NCBI GenBank assembly: GCA_015066385.1 | Contig: SVOJ01000012.1 | Span: forward strand, 19,201 to 83,200 | From: Oscillospiraceae bacterium | Lineage (GTDB): Bacteria > Bacillota > Clostridia > Oscillospirales > Acutalibacteraceae | DNA length: 64,000 bases | Direction of reading: 5' to 3' | Shown here: piece after piece, positions 1-7,787 of the stretch | Position numbering within the stretch: the stretch's first letter is position 1 | How the letters are laid out: every line of letters starts with the position of its first letter | Notes under the pieces: generated by a model | What the model was told of the DNA's origin: nothing | What the model saw: only the letters and a program-made list of their open reading frames with translations | Databases searched by the model: none | Program-made: the position numbers and the translations under genes

Positions 1-991
1 GGCTTCTTGCTTCGTGCGAATACTTGGTCTTATTTTCTTCGGTCACATTGTCAACAAGATAGGTGCAAAGGATTTCACCTGCGGTGATGTCGAGCACTTT
101 AACAAGAATACGGTTTTCGGCATCAACTTCAAGAATCAGAGCCTGGGCTACCTGCTTGCTGCCGTCGGGATGAATGGAGTTTACACCGTCCACGCTGAAT
201 TCGGCATACGACAGACCGCAGTCACCGATGGCGGTGAAAGTGCCCTGCCAGATGCTTCGCGGGTCGTTGGACGGATAGTGGGAATGGCCCGAAATGTCCA
301 CGACCTGCGGATACTTGTTGAGCACCTCGGTGAAATATTTCACACCCCAGCCTTCGTGCGTATAACTGCCGAAGACGGTGTCGGTGATGTGTTCATGCTG
401 GAAAACAAACACGGGCTTGTCGGGTGTGTCGGCAACAGCGACAGCCAATTCTCTATCAAGCCATTCGACCTGCGAAGGCAGATAATGTGCATCTTCGTCA
501 GCACAAGCGGAAATAACAATAAAATGATAGCCGTTTATAACGGTGTGGTAATCAGGTTGCTGCCCTGTTACCTGCGTGAGCATGGCAAGGGAATCTGCCT
601 TGGAGTAAAAATTGCCGTCATGGCTGGCAACCGCCGCCAGAGAGAGGGCTTTCGTTTCGTCACGAAGCACATTGTTGACCGTTGCACCGAATGCGGCATA
701 AGCGGTCATGGATCCTTCGTCGGTGATATCACCCGAAAAGACAACGGCATCGACCTTGTTGTAATCGGCATCCTTGTCGGCAAGGGCATATGCCTGTTTC
801 ATCATCTTTGTAATGCGGCGGCAACCCGTGTCACCCAATGTGATAACATGGGTATCGCTTGCGGCAACAAAACGCATCACGGGAACGAAATCATCTTCAA
901 TATCCTTGGGTGTTGCGGGTGCCACAAACAAACCGAAAAAGGTTGCGAGGGTGGTGAATATGGTCAGTACAACAGAAACAAAAACCTGCAT
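1..991 (-). CDS. Secreted or membrane-anchored calcineurin-like metallophosphoesterase (3' end outside window)
   Basis: This gene is absent from the ORF track because it runs off the left edge. Read on the minus strand it opens with ATG at 991, preceded by a GGAGGCG ribosome site, and stays open for 330 codons. The N-terminus is hydrophobic (MQVFVSVVLTIFTTLATFFG), a signal peptide or anchor. The metallophosphoesterase metal-site motifs follow in order: SDTH near residue 45, SGDITDEG near 87, and GHSH near 236. The GNH-type box is replaced by SHDG near residue 123. The family hydrolyses phosphomonoesters or phosphodiesters with two metal ions; the substrate cannot be told. It lies 60 bp downstream of the CE15-like esterase on the same strand and may be cotranscribed. 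The 338-residue plus-strand ORF here is its shadow. Confidence 0.85.
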   Translation of the reverse strand, partial: MQVFVSVVLTIFTTLATFFGLFVAPATPKDIEDDFVPVMRFVAASDTHVITLGDTGCRRITKMMKQAYALADKDADYNKVDAVVFSGDITDEGSMTAYAAFGATVNNVLRDETKALSLAAVASHDGNFYSKADSLAMLTQVTGQQPDYHTVINGYHFIVISACADEDAHYLPSQVEWLDRELAVAVADTPDKPVFVFQHEHITDTVFGSYTHEGWGVKYFTEVLNKYPQVVDISGHSHYPSNDPRSIWQGTFTAIGDCGLSYAEFSVDGVNSIHPDGSKQVAQALILEVDAENRILVKVLDITAGEILCTYLVDNVTEENKTKYSHEARS

Positions 992-1051
992 AAAAACGCC
1001 TCCGTTTTCTTTTTTTTCATCTTACCATGATAAGGAAAGGATTGCAATGCT

Positions 1052-2113
1052 TTATTTTAAATTGCTTTTTATATGTTCCATATAATACAACCAGTCTTTG
1101 CGGCTGAAAAAGTGAATGCCTGCGCGCAGATGATAGGCAATGTGCCCGCCGTGCAGGAAAGTCCCGATATCGGATTGTGTGTCATCCCCGTCAAAGCCTT
1201 TTTTACCGAGCAATTCCCAAGCGGGTGCGGCGGCGGTACAGCAAATTTTTTCACTCCACGGGTCTGCCCACAGATCGTCCTTTGCGCAACCCACGCATGC
1301 AAAGCGGGGTGCAATACAGGCAAGTGCCATGTGCTGATCGAGCACTTCAAAGACCGTTTCGGTGGTATATTTATGATGATTCTCACAGAACCAATAGTGG
1401 AAATATTTGTGAATATGTTCATACGTTTCGGCATCCGCGTGTTTGGTCTGTTCGAGTGCCGTGCCGCCGCAACCCGAACCGTTGATGAGTGCAAAGCGGA
1501 TTCTTTCATCCTGTGCGGCACACCACATGGCGGTTTTTCCGAGACGGGAATGTCCTGCCACGGCAACATTATTTTGGTCAATTTCGGGACGGTTCAGCAA
1601 ATAGTCAAGCGCACCCTGCATGGCATACGCCCACAGGGATATTTTTCCCCAACCCGTGCCGTCGGTCGGGCGCTCAAAACAGCCTGCAAGACCGTCTGCG
1701 AAATCGGCATCGTCGGACGTGATATCCTTGTAGCAGATTTCGGCAAGGCAGAAACCGTTGTCAATGATTTCTTCGGTCGGACAGTACATATCGTACGGTT
1801 CGGGACGGAAATTGATCAGCAGAATCAGCGGATGCACCTTGCCGTCAGTGGGAATAAACAGGTGCATCGGAACGGTGTGGTCGCCTTTGGGTGCGTGGAA
1901 AGTCAGTTTCACCGATTCAAGCCTTGCACTGCCTCCCGCACATTTGGGGTTGACTTCGGCAACTTCGGCGGTCACTTTGCATTTTTCGGGTGCAAAGCCA
2001 TATTCTTCATGACGTAACAAATCGAGCAGTTCTTGCCTGCGTTTTGTCCAGTCCTCTGCGGTACAAACGGGCTTGCCGTCAGCAAAACGCAACAATTCGG
2101 GTCTGATATTCAT
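1052..2113 (-). CDS. Alpha/beta-hydrolase, CE15 (glucuronoyl esterase)-like
   Basis: This is a 353-residue protein with no signal peptide. The nucleophile elbow GHSRLGKTA near residue 190 is the form typical of CE15-like and acetylxylan-esterase-like alpha/beta hydrolases, where the Ser before RxGK is catalytic. A late His (TFLHGGHIAYH, about 322-332) fits the catalytic His. CE15 enzymes cut the ester between 4-O-methylglucuronic acid on xylan and lignin alcohols; whether this one does so is inference. Its ATG overlaps the stop of the upstream ASCH gene (ATGA), so the two are translationally coupled. The divergent neighbour is a secreted GH51 arabinofuranosidase, which supports a role in hemicellulose breakdown inside the cell. 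The 314-residue plus-strand ORF is a shadow. Confidence 0.75.
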   Translation of the reverse strand: MNIRPELLRFADGKPVCTAEDWTKRRQELLDLLRHEEYGFAPEKCKVTAEVAEVNPKCAGGSARLESVKLTFHAPKGDHTVPMHLFIPTDGKVHPLILLINFRPEPYDMYCPTEEIIDNGFCLAEICYKDITSDDADFADGLAGCFERPTDGTGWGKISLWAYAMQGALDYLLNRPEIDQNNVAVAGHSRLGKTAMWCAAQDERIRFALINGSGCGGTALEQTKHADAETYEHIHKYFHYWFCENHHKYTTETVFEVLDQHMALACIAPRFACVGCAKDDLWADPWSEKICCTAAAPAWELLGKKGFDGDDTQSDIGTFLHGGHIAYHLRAGIHFFSRKDWLYYMEHIKSNLK

Positions 2114-2568
2114 GCTTTATCCTCCTTTTGTTTCGGATATACAAGTTCAAATTCTTCACACACAACAGGGGTCTGACGGGTAAAAGGCAAATCGATTGCC
2201 GAAAGTTCTTTTCTGAAAAAGTCTTCATGCTCCCGCCGCCAATAAGCCAACGAGCCGTTCCCCTCACCTTCTTTTGCGGCATGCAAAGGGGAAACTTTGT
2301 TGAACGCGCACATGTAAACGAGCGTTGTGCGGATCACACAGACCGCATTTTCGCGACTGTCGAGCACCACACTGTATTGTCCCGCTTTCGGCAAAGGCGC
2401 GTTTTCATGTGCATATACTTCATGGAGGGATGAACAAGCCGTCTTTTTGCCGCAACGCACAAGTTCTGCCAACAAATCGGCATCCACACCGAATGCAAAT
2501 GCATCATAGTCCGTCTGCGGCAGATTATTTTCTTGCAAAAATGCACGAAACATTTCATTGGCTTTCAT
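2110..2568 (-). CDS. ASCH-domain protein
   Basis: The track ORF begins at 2625, but the AAGGGTGAG ribosome site sits just before ATG 2568 (MKANEMFRAF), giving 152 residues. The segment FGVDADLLAELVRCGKKTACSSL and the later GEGNGSLAYWRREHEDFF match the ASCH fold, where a conserved G-K-T and an EGDxSxxxWRxxH stretch line a putative RNA-binding cleft. ASCH proteins are thought to bind or process nucleic acids; some hydrolyse modified nucleosides. The gene overlaps the CE15-like esterase by four bases and is the first gene of that minus-strand pair. Nothing in the sequence links it to sugar metabolism, so its pairing is only positional. Confidence 0.75.
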   Translation of the reverse strand: MKANEMFRAFLQENNLPQTDYDAFAFGVDADLLAELVRCGKKTACSSLHEVYAHENAPLPKAGQYSVVLDSRENAVCVIRTTLVYMCAFNKVSPLHAAKEGEGNGSLAYWRREHEDFFRKELSAIDLPFTRQTPVVCEEFELVYPKQKEDKA

Positions 2569-2634
2569 TTTCTCACCCTTTTTGTTCCCTATTATATCAG
2601 TTATCTTTCCGTTTTTCCACTGCAAATATAAATG

Positions 2635-2662
2635 TTGACAAAAAAGTTTTTTAATGTAAAAT
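2635..2662 (+). promoter_or_regulatory. Promoter of the GH51 gene
   Basis: TTGACA and TAAAAT are separated by 16 bp, followed 12 bp later by the ribosome site of the GH51 gene. The element matches a housekeeping sigma-A promoter. No clear operator palindrome overlaps it. Confidence 0.6.
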
Positions 2663-2691
2663 AAAATTATTAAACAGAAAGGATGTTATTT

Positions 2692-5433
2692 ATGAAACAT
2701 TCCCTTGTAAACATATGGCAAAAGATCGTTGCATTTTTCAGTGCCGCATTCATGCTCATCTGCGGACTGTTTGCAGAAAAGGAGCCTGAAAAAATGTATC
2801 CCGAAAATAACACAATCGGCACTTATGATGAACAGACCGCCGACTACAACCTGAACATTCTGCCCGAAAGCCAAGTGCATGACATTTCCGACATTCTTTA
2901 CGGTGTATTTTTTGAAGACATCAACTTCGCGGCAGATGCAGGCCTTTATGCCGAAAAAATCGCAAACCGCTCGTTTGAATTCACCGCCCTTGCAACCGAT
3001 GACGAACTGTTTCATTGGGCTGCCGTGAATGGTGCTGCTCTGAATGTTTTGATTGATGCTTCCGATGCACTCAACCGCAACAACACAAACTATCTTGTCA
3101 TTGCAAACGAAGCCGACTCCCCCGCGGGTGCAAAAAACATCGGCTTTATGGAAGGCATGAACCTTGACGAAGGTGCCGCATACAATTTCTCGGTCTGGGC
3201 AAAGGGGCTTGACGGTTACACGGGTAAACTCTATGCCCGCATCTGTGTCGGGGACGAAGTGATTGACGAAGCGGTCATTGAAAACATCACTGCCGACTGG
3301 GCGCAGTACAAAATGACCCTTGAAAGCACTGTCACCGCAATCGAAAATGTATCTGCACAGATTCTCATTGATAACGGTAAAGCGGCTGTTGACATGGTTT
3401 CGCTGTTCCCCGTTGATACCTACAAAGGCAGAGAAAACGGTCTGCGCAAAGACCTTTGCATGCTTCTTGAAGAAATGCAACCCAAATTCCTGCGATTCCC
3501 CGGTGGCTGTGTCATTGAAGGATACACCTGGGAAACGGCTTACCACTGGAAAGACAGCATCGGTGTGGATGAAAACGGCGATCCGCTTTTGTTCAACGGC
3601 ACGTACGGCGATGTTGCCGCCCGTTTGCAGGGTGAAAACATCTGGACCGACCATGCCGCAACCGAAGACCCGTATCCGTCCTTCATGACCTACGGCCTGG
3701 GCTTCTATGAATACTTCCTTTTGTGCGAAGACCTCGGTGCGGTTGCCGTGCCCGTTCTGAACTGCGGACTGTACTGCCAGATGCGCGGCATGGGTCCCGT
3801 GGACATGAATTCGGAAGAATTTGCAAAGTATCTCGACGATATGTTTGACCTCATCGAGTTCTGTCGCGGTGATGAAACCACTCCTTGGGGCAAGGCAAGA
3901 ATTGCCATGGGGCACACAGAACCCTTTGACCTGCAATACATCTGCATCGGCAACGAAAACGAAGGAATGGATTACTATGAACGCTATGTTGCTTTCTTAG
4001 AAGCATTCCTTGCCGCAAAAGCAGAAAACCCCGAACTTTATGAAGGCATTGAACTGATTTATTCCGCAGGTGCGGCAGATGCCACCCACGGTGTCAACTA
4101 CATCGGCTCTTACGCATATGCAAAAGACTATCTTGAAGCACATCCTGAACTTTCCGTCAACGATTTTGCGGGGGCAACCGACCAGCATTATTACAACGAT
4201 CCCATCTGGTTCCGCCGCAACACCGACTACTATGATGAAAAGAATTATTCCCGCACCGTGGAGGGTATGACCGACACCAACTACGGCGGTGCAATTCAGG
4301 TTTTCTTAGGTGAATATGCCGCCCGTTCCAACAGCCTCGAAGCAGCCCTTGCGGAAGCGGCTTACATGACAGGTCTTGAACGCAACGGCGACATCGTCCG
4401 TATGGCGGCTTATGCACCGCTGTTCTCCTCCACCACGGCAAGGCACTGGAGTCCGAACCTCATCTGGTTCAACAATTCCGACAGCATCGGTTCGATCAGT
4501 TACTATGCACAAAAACTGTTCTCCGCCAATGCAGGCACCACGCTTCTTGAAAGCAGTCTTGACGGTGCACTGATTGAACAGCCCACCCTTTCGGGCAAGG
4601 TCGGTGTCGGCACATGGTACACAAGTGCAAAATTTGACAATGTCAAGGTCGTTTCCAATGCAGACGGCAAGATTCTCGGCGAAGATGATTTCTCCATTAA
4701 CACCTTCTGGTGGAACTGGGATGCCGCCACCGACGGCAAATTCAAGGTCGAAGACGGTGCACTGGTGCAGAAGACCACCGAAATGAACTATTCCAACACG
4801 GGTTCTGTCGCTTACTTCGGCTCTTCCGATTGGGAAGACTACACCTTTACCGTGGAAGCGACCAAACTCGACGGCGAAGAAGGATTTATCATTCCCTTTG
4901 CAGTCAAAGACACAAAGAACAACTACTTCTGGAATATCGGCGGCTGGGGCAATACCGTTTCCTGCCTGCAAAGCATTGAAAACGATGTCAAAACAGGACA
5001 AATCATCGGCACCATCCGCGATTTCACAGCCGAAACAGGCAAGACATACGAACTGAAAGTGGTTGTCAGCGGCAGAAACATTCAGTGCTACATCGACGGT
5101 GAACTGTATGTTGATTACACCACGGGTTCTTCCTGCGAAGCCGAAGCTTATCAGGTCGTCAGCACCGACGAAACGGGTGACATCATTGTAAAACTCGTCA
5201 ATGTCACAAACAGCCCCCGCACCTTTGCCGTGACCATCGACGAAAACACCGCAGTGAACAGCACGGCAACGGCTTACCAGATGTTCCACACCGATCCGAC
5301 GGTTGAAAACCACATCGGACAGACGGAAAATGTAAAAATTGAAGAAATCACCCTCGAAAACATCACAAACGCATTCAACTACACCGTTCCCTGCTACTCT
5401 GCAACGGTTGTACGCATTCAAAGAGCAAAATAA
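2692..5433 (+). CDS. Secreted alpha-L-arabinofuranosidase, GH51, with an embedded beta-sandwich domain
   Basis: The second ATG (2692) fits the AGAAAGGA ribosome site better than the track start at 2683; the product is 913 residues. A hydrophobic N-terminus (IWQKIVAFFSAAFMLICGLF) looks like a signal peptide or anchor. The GH51 pattern follows: LYGVFFEDINFAADAGLYAE after residue 60, a carbohydrate-binding-like sandwich at about 150-240, then the TIM barrel with FLRFPGG, acid/base GNENEG near 420 and nucleophile region LGEYAARS near 540. A LamG/DUF1080-like sandwich (about 645-810) is inserted in the C-terminal beta domain, ending in a typical GH51 tail. GH51 enzymes release terminal arabinose from arabinoxylan or arabinan. 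It is a single-gene transcript with its own promoter and terminator. Confidence 0.9.
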   Translation: MKHSLVNIWQKIVAFFSAAFMLICGLFAEKEPEKMYPENNTIGTYDEQTADYNLNILPESQVHDISDILYGVFFEDINFAADAGLYAEKIANRSFEFTALATDDELFHWAAVNGAALNVLIDASDALNRNNTNYLVIANEADSPAGAKNIGFMEGMNLDEGAAYNFSVWAKGLDGYTGKLYARICVGDEVIDEAVIENITADWAQYKMTLESTVTAIENVSAQILIDNGKAAVDMVSLFPVDTYKGRENGLRKDLCMLLEEMQPKFLRFPGGCVIEGYTWETAYHWKDSIGVDENGDPLLFNGTYGDVAARLQGENIWTDHAATEDPYPSFMTYGLGFYEYFLLCEDLGAVAVPVLNCGLYCQMRGMGPVDMNSEEFAKYLDDMFDLIEFCRGDETTPWGKARIAMGHTEPFDLQYICIGNENEGMDYYERYVAFLEAFLAAKAENPELYEGIELIYSAGAADATHGVNYIGSYAYAKDYLEAHPELSVNDFAGATDQHYYNDPIWFRRNTDYYDEKNYSRTVEGMTDTNYGGAIQVFLGEYAARSNSLEAALAEAAYMTGLERNGDIVRMAAYAPLFSSTTARHWSPNLIWFNNSDSIGSISYYAQKLFSANAGTTLLESSLDGALIEQPTLSGKVGVGTWYTSAKFDNVKVVSNADGKILGEDDFSINTFWWNWDAATDGKFKVEDGALVQKTTEMNYSNTGSVAYFGSSDWEDYTFTVEATKLDGEEGFIIPFAVKDTKNNYFWNIGGWGNTVSCLQSIENDVKTGQIIGTIRDFTAETGKTYELKVVVSGRNIQCYIDGELYVDYTTGSSCEAEAYQVVSTDETGDIIVKLVNVTNSPRTFAVTIDENTAVNSTATAYQMFHTDPTVENHIGQTENVKIEEITLENITNAFNYTVPCYSATVVRIQRAK

Positions 5434-5445
5434 AACTTTTACCAC

Positions 5446-5476
5446 CCGGGTCTGCAAACGCAGGCCCGGTTTTTTT
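5446..5476 (+). terminator. Rho-independent terminator after the GH51 gene
   Basis: The arms CCGGGTCTGC and GCAGGCCCGG enclose a 4-nt loop and are followed by a run of T. It lies 12 bp after the GH51 stop. Confidence 0.9.
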
Positions 5477-5479
5477 GCC

Positions 5480-5935
5480 TTAATTATTATATACATCAAT
5501 AATTTCTTTTCCCTTTCTTTCGGCATATTGCAGTGCCGAATATGCACCGCCGAAATCCCTATAAACACCCGACACAACAAATTCAGACTGTTCAATCATC
5601 CACCTGTTCCTTAATGGGATTGCTTGTTTATAGTATGTGGTTGAACAAATTTCAGGAATAATAATTTCATCAAACCATTCTTTGTAATATTCTTTATTAT
5701 GTTGCATTTCTTTTGTTAAATAAGGCATAACAAGAATAAGGTGTATTTCTTTTTCTTTTTTTATTTTACATTGCTTTACCACTTTAATAAATAAATCATC
5801 AAAATCTCCCATGCCGCCTGTATAAAAAATCGTCACACCTTTTTTTTCAACAAGATACTCAACAATCAGCTGCATTTCATTTTTTATATCCCGGTATAAA
5901 TCTCTGTGCCCAAAACCGCAACAAGCAATACCCAT
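5480..5935 (-). CDS. SLOG-family (DUF1273/YpsA-like) Rossmann-type protein
   Basis: ATG 5935 (MGIACCGFGHRD) is chosen over the track start because GGAGG lies six bases upstream; this gives 151 residues. The opening CCGFGHRDLY resembles the VTGHR signature of YpsA/DUF1273 SLOG proteins, and TIFYTGGMGDFD near residue 38 and EFVVSGVYRDFGG near 120 are the glycine-rich strands of the fold. SLOG domains bind nucleotide-derived ligands, and some act as sensors in conflict systems. The gene is clearly more AT-rich than the operons around it, which suggests later acquisition. It diverges from an XRE regulator across a palindromic operator, so the two probably form one regulated module. No effector partner is present. 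Confidence 0.65.
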   Translation of the reverse strand: MGIACCGFGHRDLYRDIKNEMQLIVEYLVEKKGVTIFYTGGMGDFDDLFIKVVKQCKIKKEKEIHLILVMPYLTKEMQHNKEYYKEWFDEIIIPEICSTTYYKQAIPLRNRWMIEQSEFVVSGVYRDFGGAYSALQYAERKGKEIIDVYNN

Positions 5936-5970
5936 AAAATCCTCCAACTCATAAAATACTATCGACTATC

Positions 5971-6049
5971 AATTATACCGATATTATCGGTATAATTCAA
6001 CATATTTCGATACAATCATCGATATTTATACCGATGACAATAGTATAAA
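5971..6049. promoter_or_regulatory. Palindromic operator in the SLOG/XRE divergent promoter region
   Basis: A perfect 13-bp inverted repeat, AATTATACCGATA / TATCGGTATAATT with one centre base, occupies 5971-5997. A half copy, TTATACCGAT, recurs at 6026-6035, and further CGATA/TATCG half-sites lie at 5960-6020. A possible -10 for the XRE gene (TATAAA) is at 6044-6049. The layout fits binding by a dimeric HTH protein, most simply the adjacent XRE protein. Confidence 0.65.
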
Positions 6050-6070
6050 ATATAGACGGAGGTGATTTAA

Positions 6071-6385
6071 GTGAACGAAGATTTTATTCGGAACAGAATT
6101 TCAATGTTGCGAACCCAAAAAGGGGTATCGGAATACAAGATGAGCCTTGATCTCGGACACAGCAAAAGTTATATGCAAAGCATTTCGTCCGGCCGTTCAC
6201 TGCCGCCTTTATCTGAATTTTTGTATATTTGCGAATATCTCGGCGTCACCCCGCAGGCATTTTTTGATACAGAACAAAATGAACCGGCACTCGTGCAGGA
6301 ACTTCTGACTGTTTGCAAAACAATGTCCGAACAGGATCTTCGTGCCCTTGTGGATGTCGCCAAACGGCTTTCTGATAAAAATTGA
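6071..6385 (+). CDS. XRE-family helix-turn-helix regulator
   Basis: This is a 104-residue protein starting at GTG 6071 behind a strong GGAGGTGAT site. Residues 6-62 form a Cro/C1-type HTH (RNRISMLRTQKGVSEYKMSLDLGHSKSYMQSI, then LPPLSEFLYICEYLGVTPQAFF). The remaining 40 residues (about 65-104) look helical and may serve dimerisation. It resembles small repressors of mobile or accessory loci. It probably represses its own promoter and the divergent SLOG gene through the CGATA palindrome. A terminator follows directly, so it is transcribed alone. Confidence 0.8.
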   Translation: MNEDFIRNRISMLRTQKGVSEYKMSLDLGHSKSYMQSISSGRSLPPLSEFLYICEYLGVTPQAFFDTEQNEPALVQELLTVCKTMSEQDLRALVDVAKRLSDKN

Positions 6386-6418
6386 TTTCGTTATCAATCA
6401 TAAATCTGCTTTTCGACT

Positions 6419-6452
6419 CCGGGTCTGCTTGTCAAGCAGGTCCGGTTTTTTA
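6419..6452 (+). terminator. Terminator after the XRE gene
   Basis: CCGGGTCTGCTT pairs with AAGCAGGTCCGG (two G-U pairs) around a 3-nt loop, followed by TTTTTTATT. Confidence 0.85.
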
Positions 6453-6456
6453 TTAT

Positions 6457-6557
6457 ATAGGAAATTGCTCGCGTTGTGAGCAATTTCCTATAACAAAAAC
6501 ACCTTTTCGCCCCCAAGATTGGGGGACGGGCGTTTGATTCGTCGCAGACGATTTTTT
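6457..6557. repeat. Cluster of three inverted repeats in the intergenic gap
   Basis: This 100-bp stretch holds three consecutive hairpins: ATAGGAAATTGCTC / GAGCAATTTCCTAT (14 bp, perfect, 7-nt loop), CCCCCAA / TTGGGGG, and TCGTC GCA GACGA followed by six T. No ORF is present. It looks like a small non-autonomous element or an intergenic repeat unit rather than a single terminator, because the XRE gene already has one. I cannot see a second copy in this window. Confidence 0.45.
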
Positions 6558-6577
6558 ATATTTTTTCAAATTTCCTC

Positions 6578-6606
6578 TTGACAAACGAAAAAAATGGGAT
6601 TATAAT
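6578..6606 (+). promoter_or_regulatory. Consensus promoter of the trpXYZ-like operon
   Basis: TTGACA and TATAAT are separated by exactly 17 bp, a full sigma-A consensus. Transcription would start about 80 bp before the ORF, leaving a leader that contains the repeated motif described next. Confidence 0.85.
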
Positions 6607-6616
6607 GACTTCATCA

Positions 6617-6680
6617 CATAAAAGCGTTGATGCTTAAAAGTGATATAGCATAAAAACTTAAAAGCGTCAAAGCACTAAAG
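6617..6680 (+). promoter_or_regulatory. Candidate operator shared with the acyl-CoA ligase promoter
   Basis: CATAAAAG-8N-CTTAAAAG at 6617-6640 and AAAGCACTAAAG at 6669-6680 lie between the promoter and the ribosome site. The same two elements, CATAAAAG-8N-CTTTTATG and AAAGCACTAAAG, occur in the same order upstream of the ligase gene near 40 kb. This suggests a common regulator; which one is unknown. Confidence 0.4.
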
Positions 6681-6693
6681 AGAGGTAATCATT

Positions 6694-7725
6694 ATGAAAA
6701 AGTTTGTTTCCCTTTTCCTTTGCACTCTTCTTTGCATGAGTTTGCTTGCAGGCTGTGCAACCGACACCGCTGACCCGACAAATGAAGCTACCGATGCCGC
6801 TTCTGCGGGTAATGTTCTTTCCGCAGGTGATGCAACCGAGGACAACGAAAAATTTGTGGTCGGTATCTGCCAGCTTGCTCCCCACGAAGCACTGGATGCC
6901 GCTACCCAAGGTTTTCAGGATGCTTTGATCGATGAATTGGGTGCCGAAAATGTTGAATTCATTCTGCAGAATGCCGCAGGCGAAGCCAACACCTGTACGA
7001 CCATCGTCAATGACTTCGTTTCCAAGGAAGTGGATTTGATTATGGCAAACGCAACTGCCGCTCTGCAGGCAGCCGCCAATGCAACGCTTGATATTCCGAT
7101 TCTCGGCACATCCATCACCGAATACGGTGTAGCCCTTGAATTGACCGATTTCGACGGCACTGTCGGCGGCAACATTTCGGGCACTTCCGACCTTGCTCCC
7201 CTTGATGAACAGGCACAGATGGTCATTGACCTTGTTCCCGATGCAAAGACGGTCGGTCTGCTGTATTGCTCGGCAGAACCCAACTCCGAATACCAGGTCA
7301 AGGTTGTCAGAGAATACCTTGAAGGCAAAGGTCTGACGGTTGAAGATTTTGCTTTCTCCGCTTCTTCCGACGTAGCACAGGTTGCCGAAGCCGCCGCTGC
7401 CGCTTGTGATGCTCTTTACATCCCCACCGACAACACCGCCGCTTCCTGCACCGAAACCATCAACAACGTTGTTCTTCCTACCGGCACGCCCATCATTGCA
7501 GGTGAATCCGGAATCTGCTCCGGTTGCGGTATTGCAACCCTTTCCATCAGCTACTATGAACTCGGCAAAACCACGGGTGCCATGGCTGCAAAGATCCTCA
7601 AGGGTGAAGCCGACATCGCCGAAATGCCGATCGAATACGACAACAACCCCGTCAAGAAATACAACGCAACAAACTGCACGGAACTGAACATCACCGTTCC
7701 CGAAGATTACGAACCCCTCGCATAA
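6694..7725 (+). CDS. trpX: ABC importer substrate-binding lipoprotein, TrpX-like
   Basis: This is a 343-residue protein with a lipoprotein signal (FLCTLLCMSLLAGC, lipobox LLAGC near residue 23) and an acidic, Thr/Ala-rich linker. The mature part belongs to the ABC_sub_bind (DUF534) group: VGICQLAPHEALDAATQGF, then LIMANATAALQAAANAT, VGLLYCSAEPNSEYQV and LYIPTDNTAAS. These are hallmarks of TrpX, the binding protein of TrpXYZ, which is usually under tryptophan or tyrosine control in Firmicutes. It would capture the substrate outside the membrane and hand it to the permease. The neighbouring aromatic biosynthetic operon supports an aromatic amino acid ligand, though related proteins bind other compounds. 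A short hairpin separates it from the permease gene. Confidence 0.8.
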   Translation: MKKFVSLFLCTLLCMSLLAGCATDTADPTNEATDAASAGNVLSAGDATEDNEKFVVGICQLAPHEALDAATQGFQDALIDELGAENVEFILQNAAGEANTCTTIVNDFVSKEVDLIMANATAALQAAANATLDIPILGTSITEYGVALELTDFDGTVGGNISGTSDLAPLDEQAQMVIDLVPDAKTVGLLYCSAEPNSEYQVKVVREYLEGKGLTVEDFAFSASSDVAQVAEAAAAACDALYIPTDNTAASCTETINNVVLPTGTPIIAGESGICSGCGIATLSISYYELGKTTGAMAAKILKGEADIAEMPIEYDNNPVKKYNATNCTELNITVPEDYEPLA

Positions 7726-7744
7726 ATATTAAAAACAACCATAC

Positions 7745-7772
7745 AGTGCCGCTGTAAAAGGCGGCACTTTTT
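7745..7772 (+). terminator. Partial terminator between binding protein and permease genes
   Basis: AGTGCCGC pairs with GCGGCACT, followed by five T, inside the operon. Such a hairpin would lower transcription of the membrane genes relative to the abundant binding protein, or stabilise the upstream mRNA end. Confidence 0.75.
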
Positions 7773-7787
7773 GACAGGAGGATATTT

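Noticed and set aside
14-1030. 338-residue plus-strand ORF
   Set aside because: It is antisense to the metallophosphoesterase, whose motifs (SDTH, SGDITD, GHSH) and ribosome site are clear on the minus strand.
1073-2017. 314-residue plus-strand ORF
   Set aside because: Shadow of the CE15-like esterase; Cys/His/Phe-rich composition typical of antisense translation and no ribosome site.
2686-3936. 416-residue minus-strand ORF (and the 429-residue one at 4306-5595)
   Set aside because: Both are antisense to the GH51 gene, which has signal peptide, catalytic motifs, promoter and terminator.
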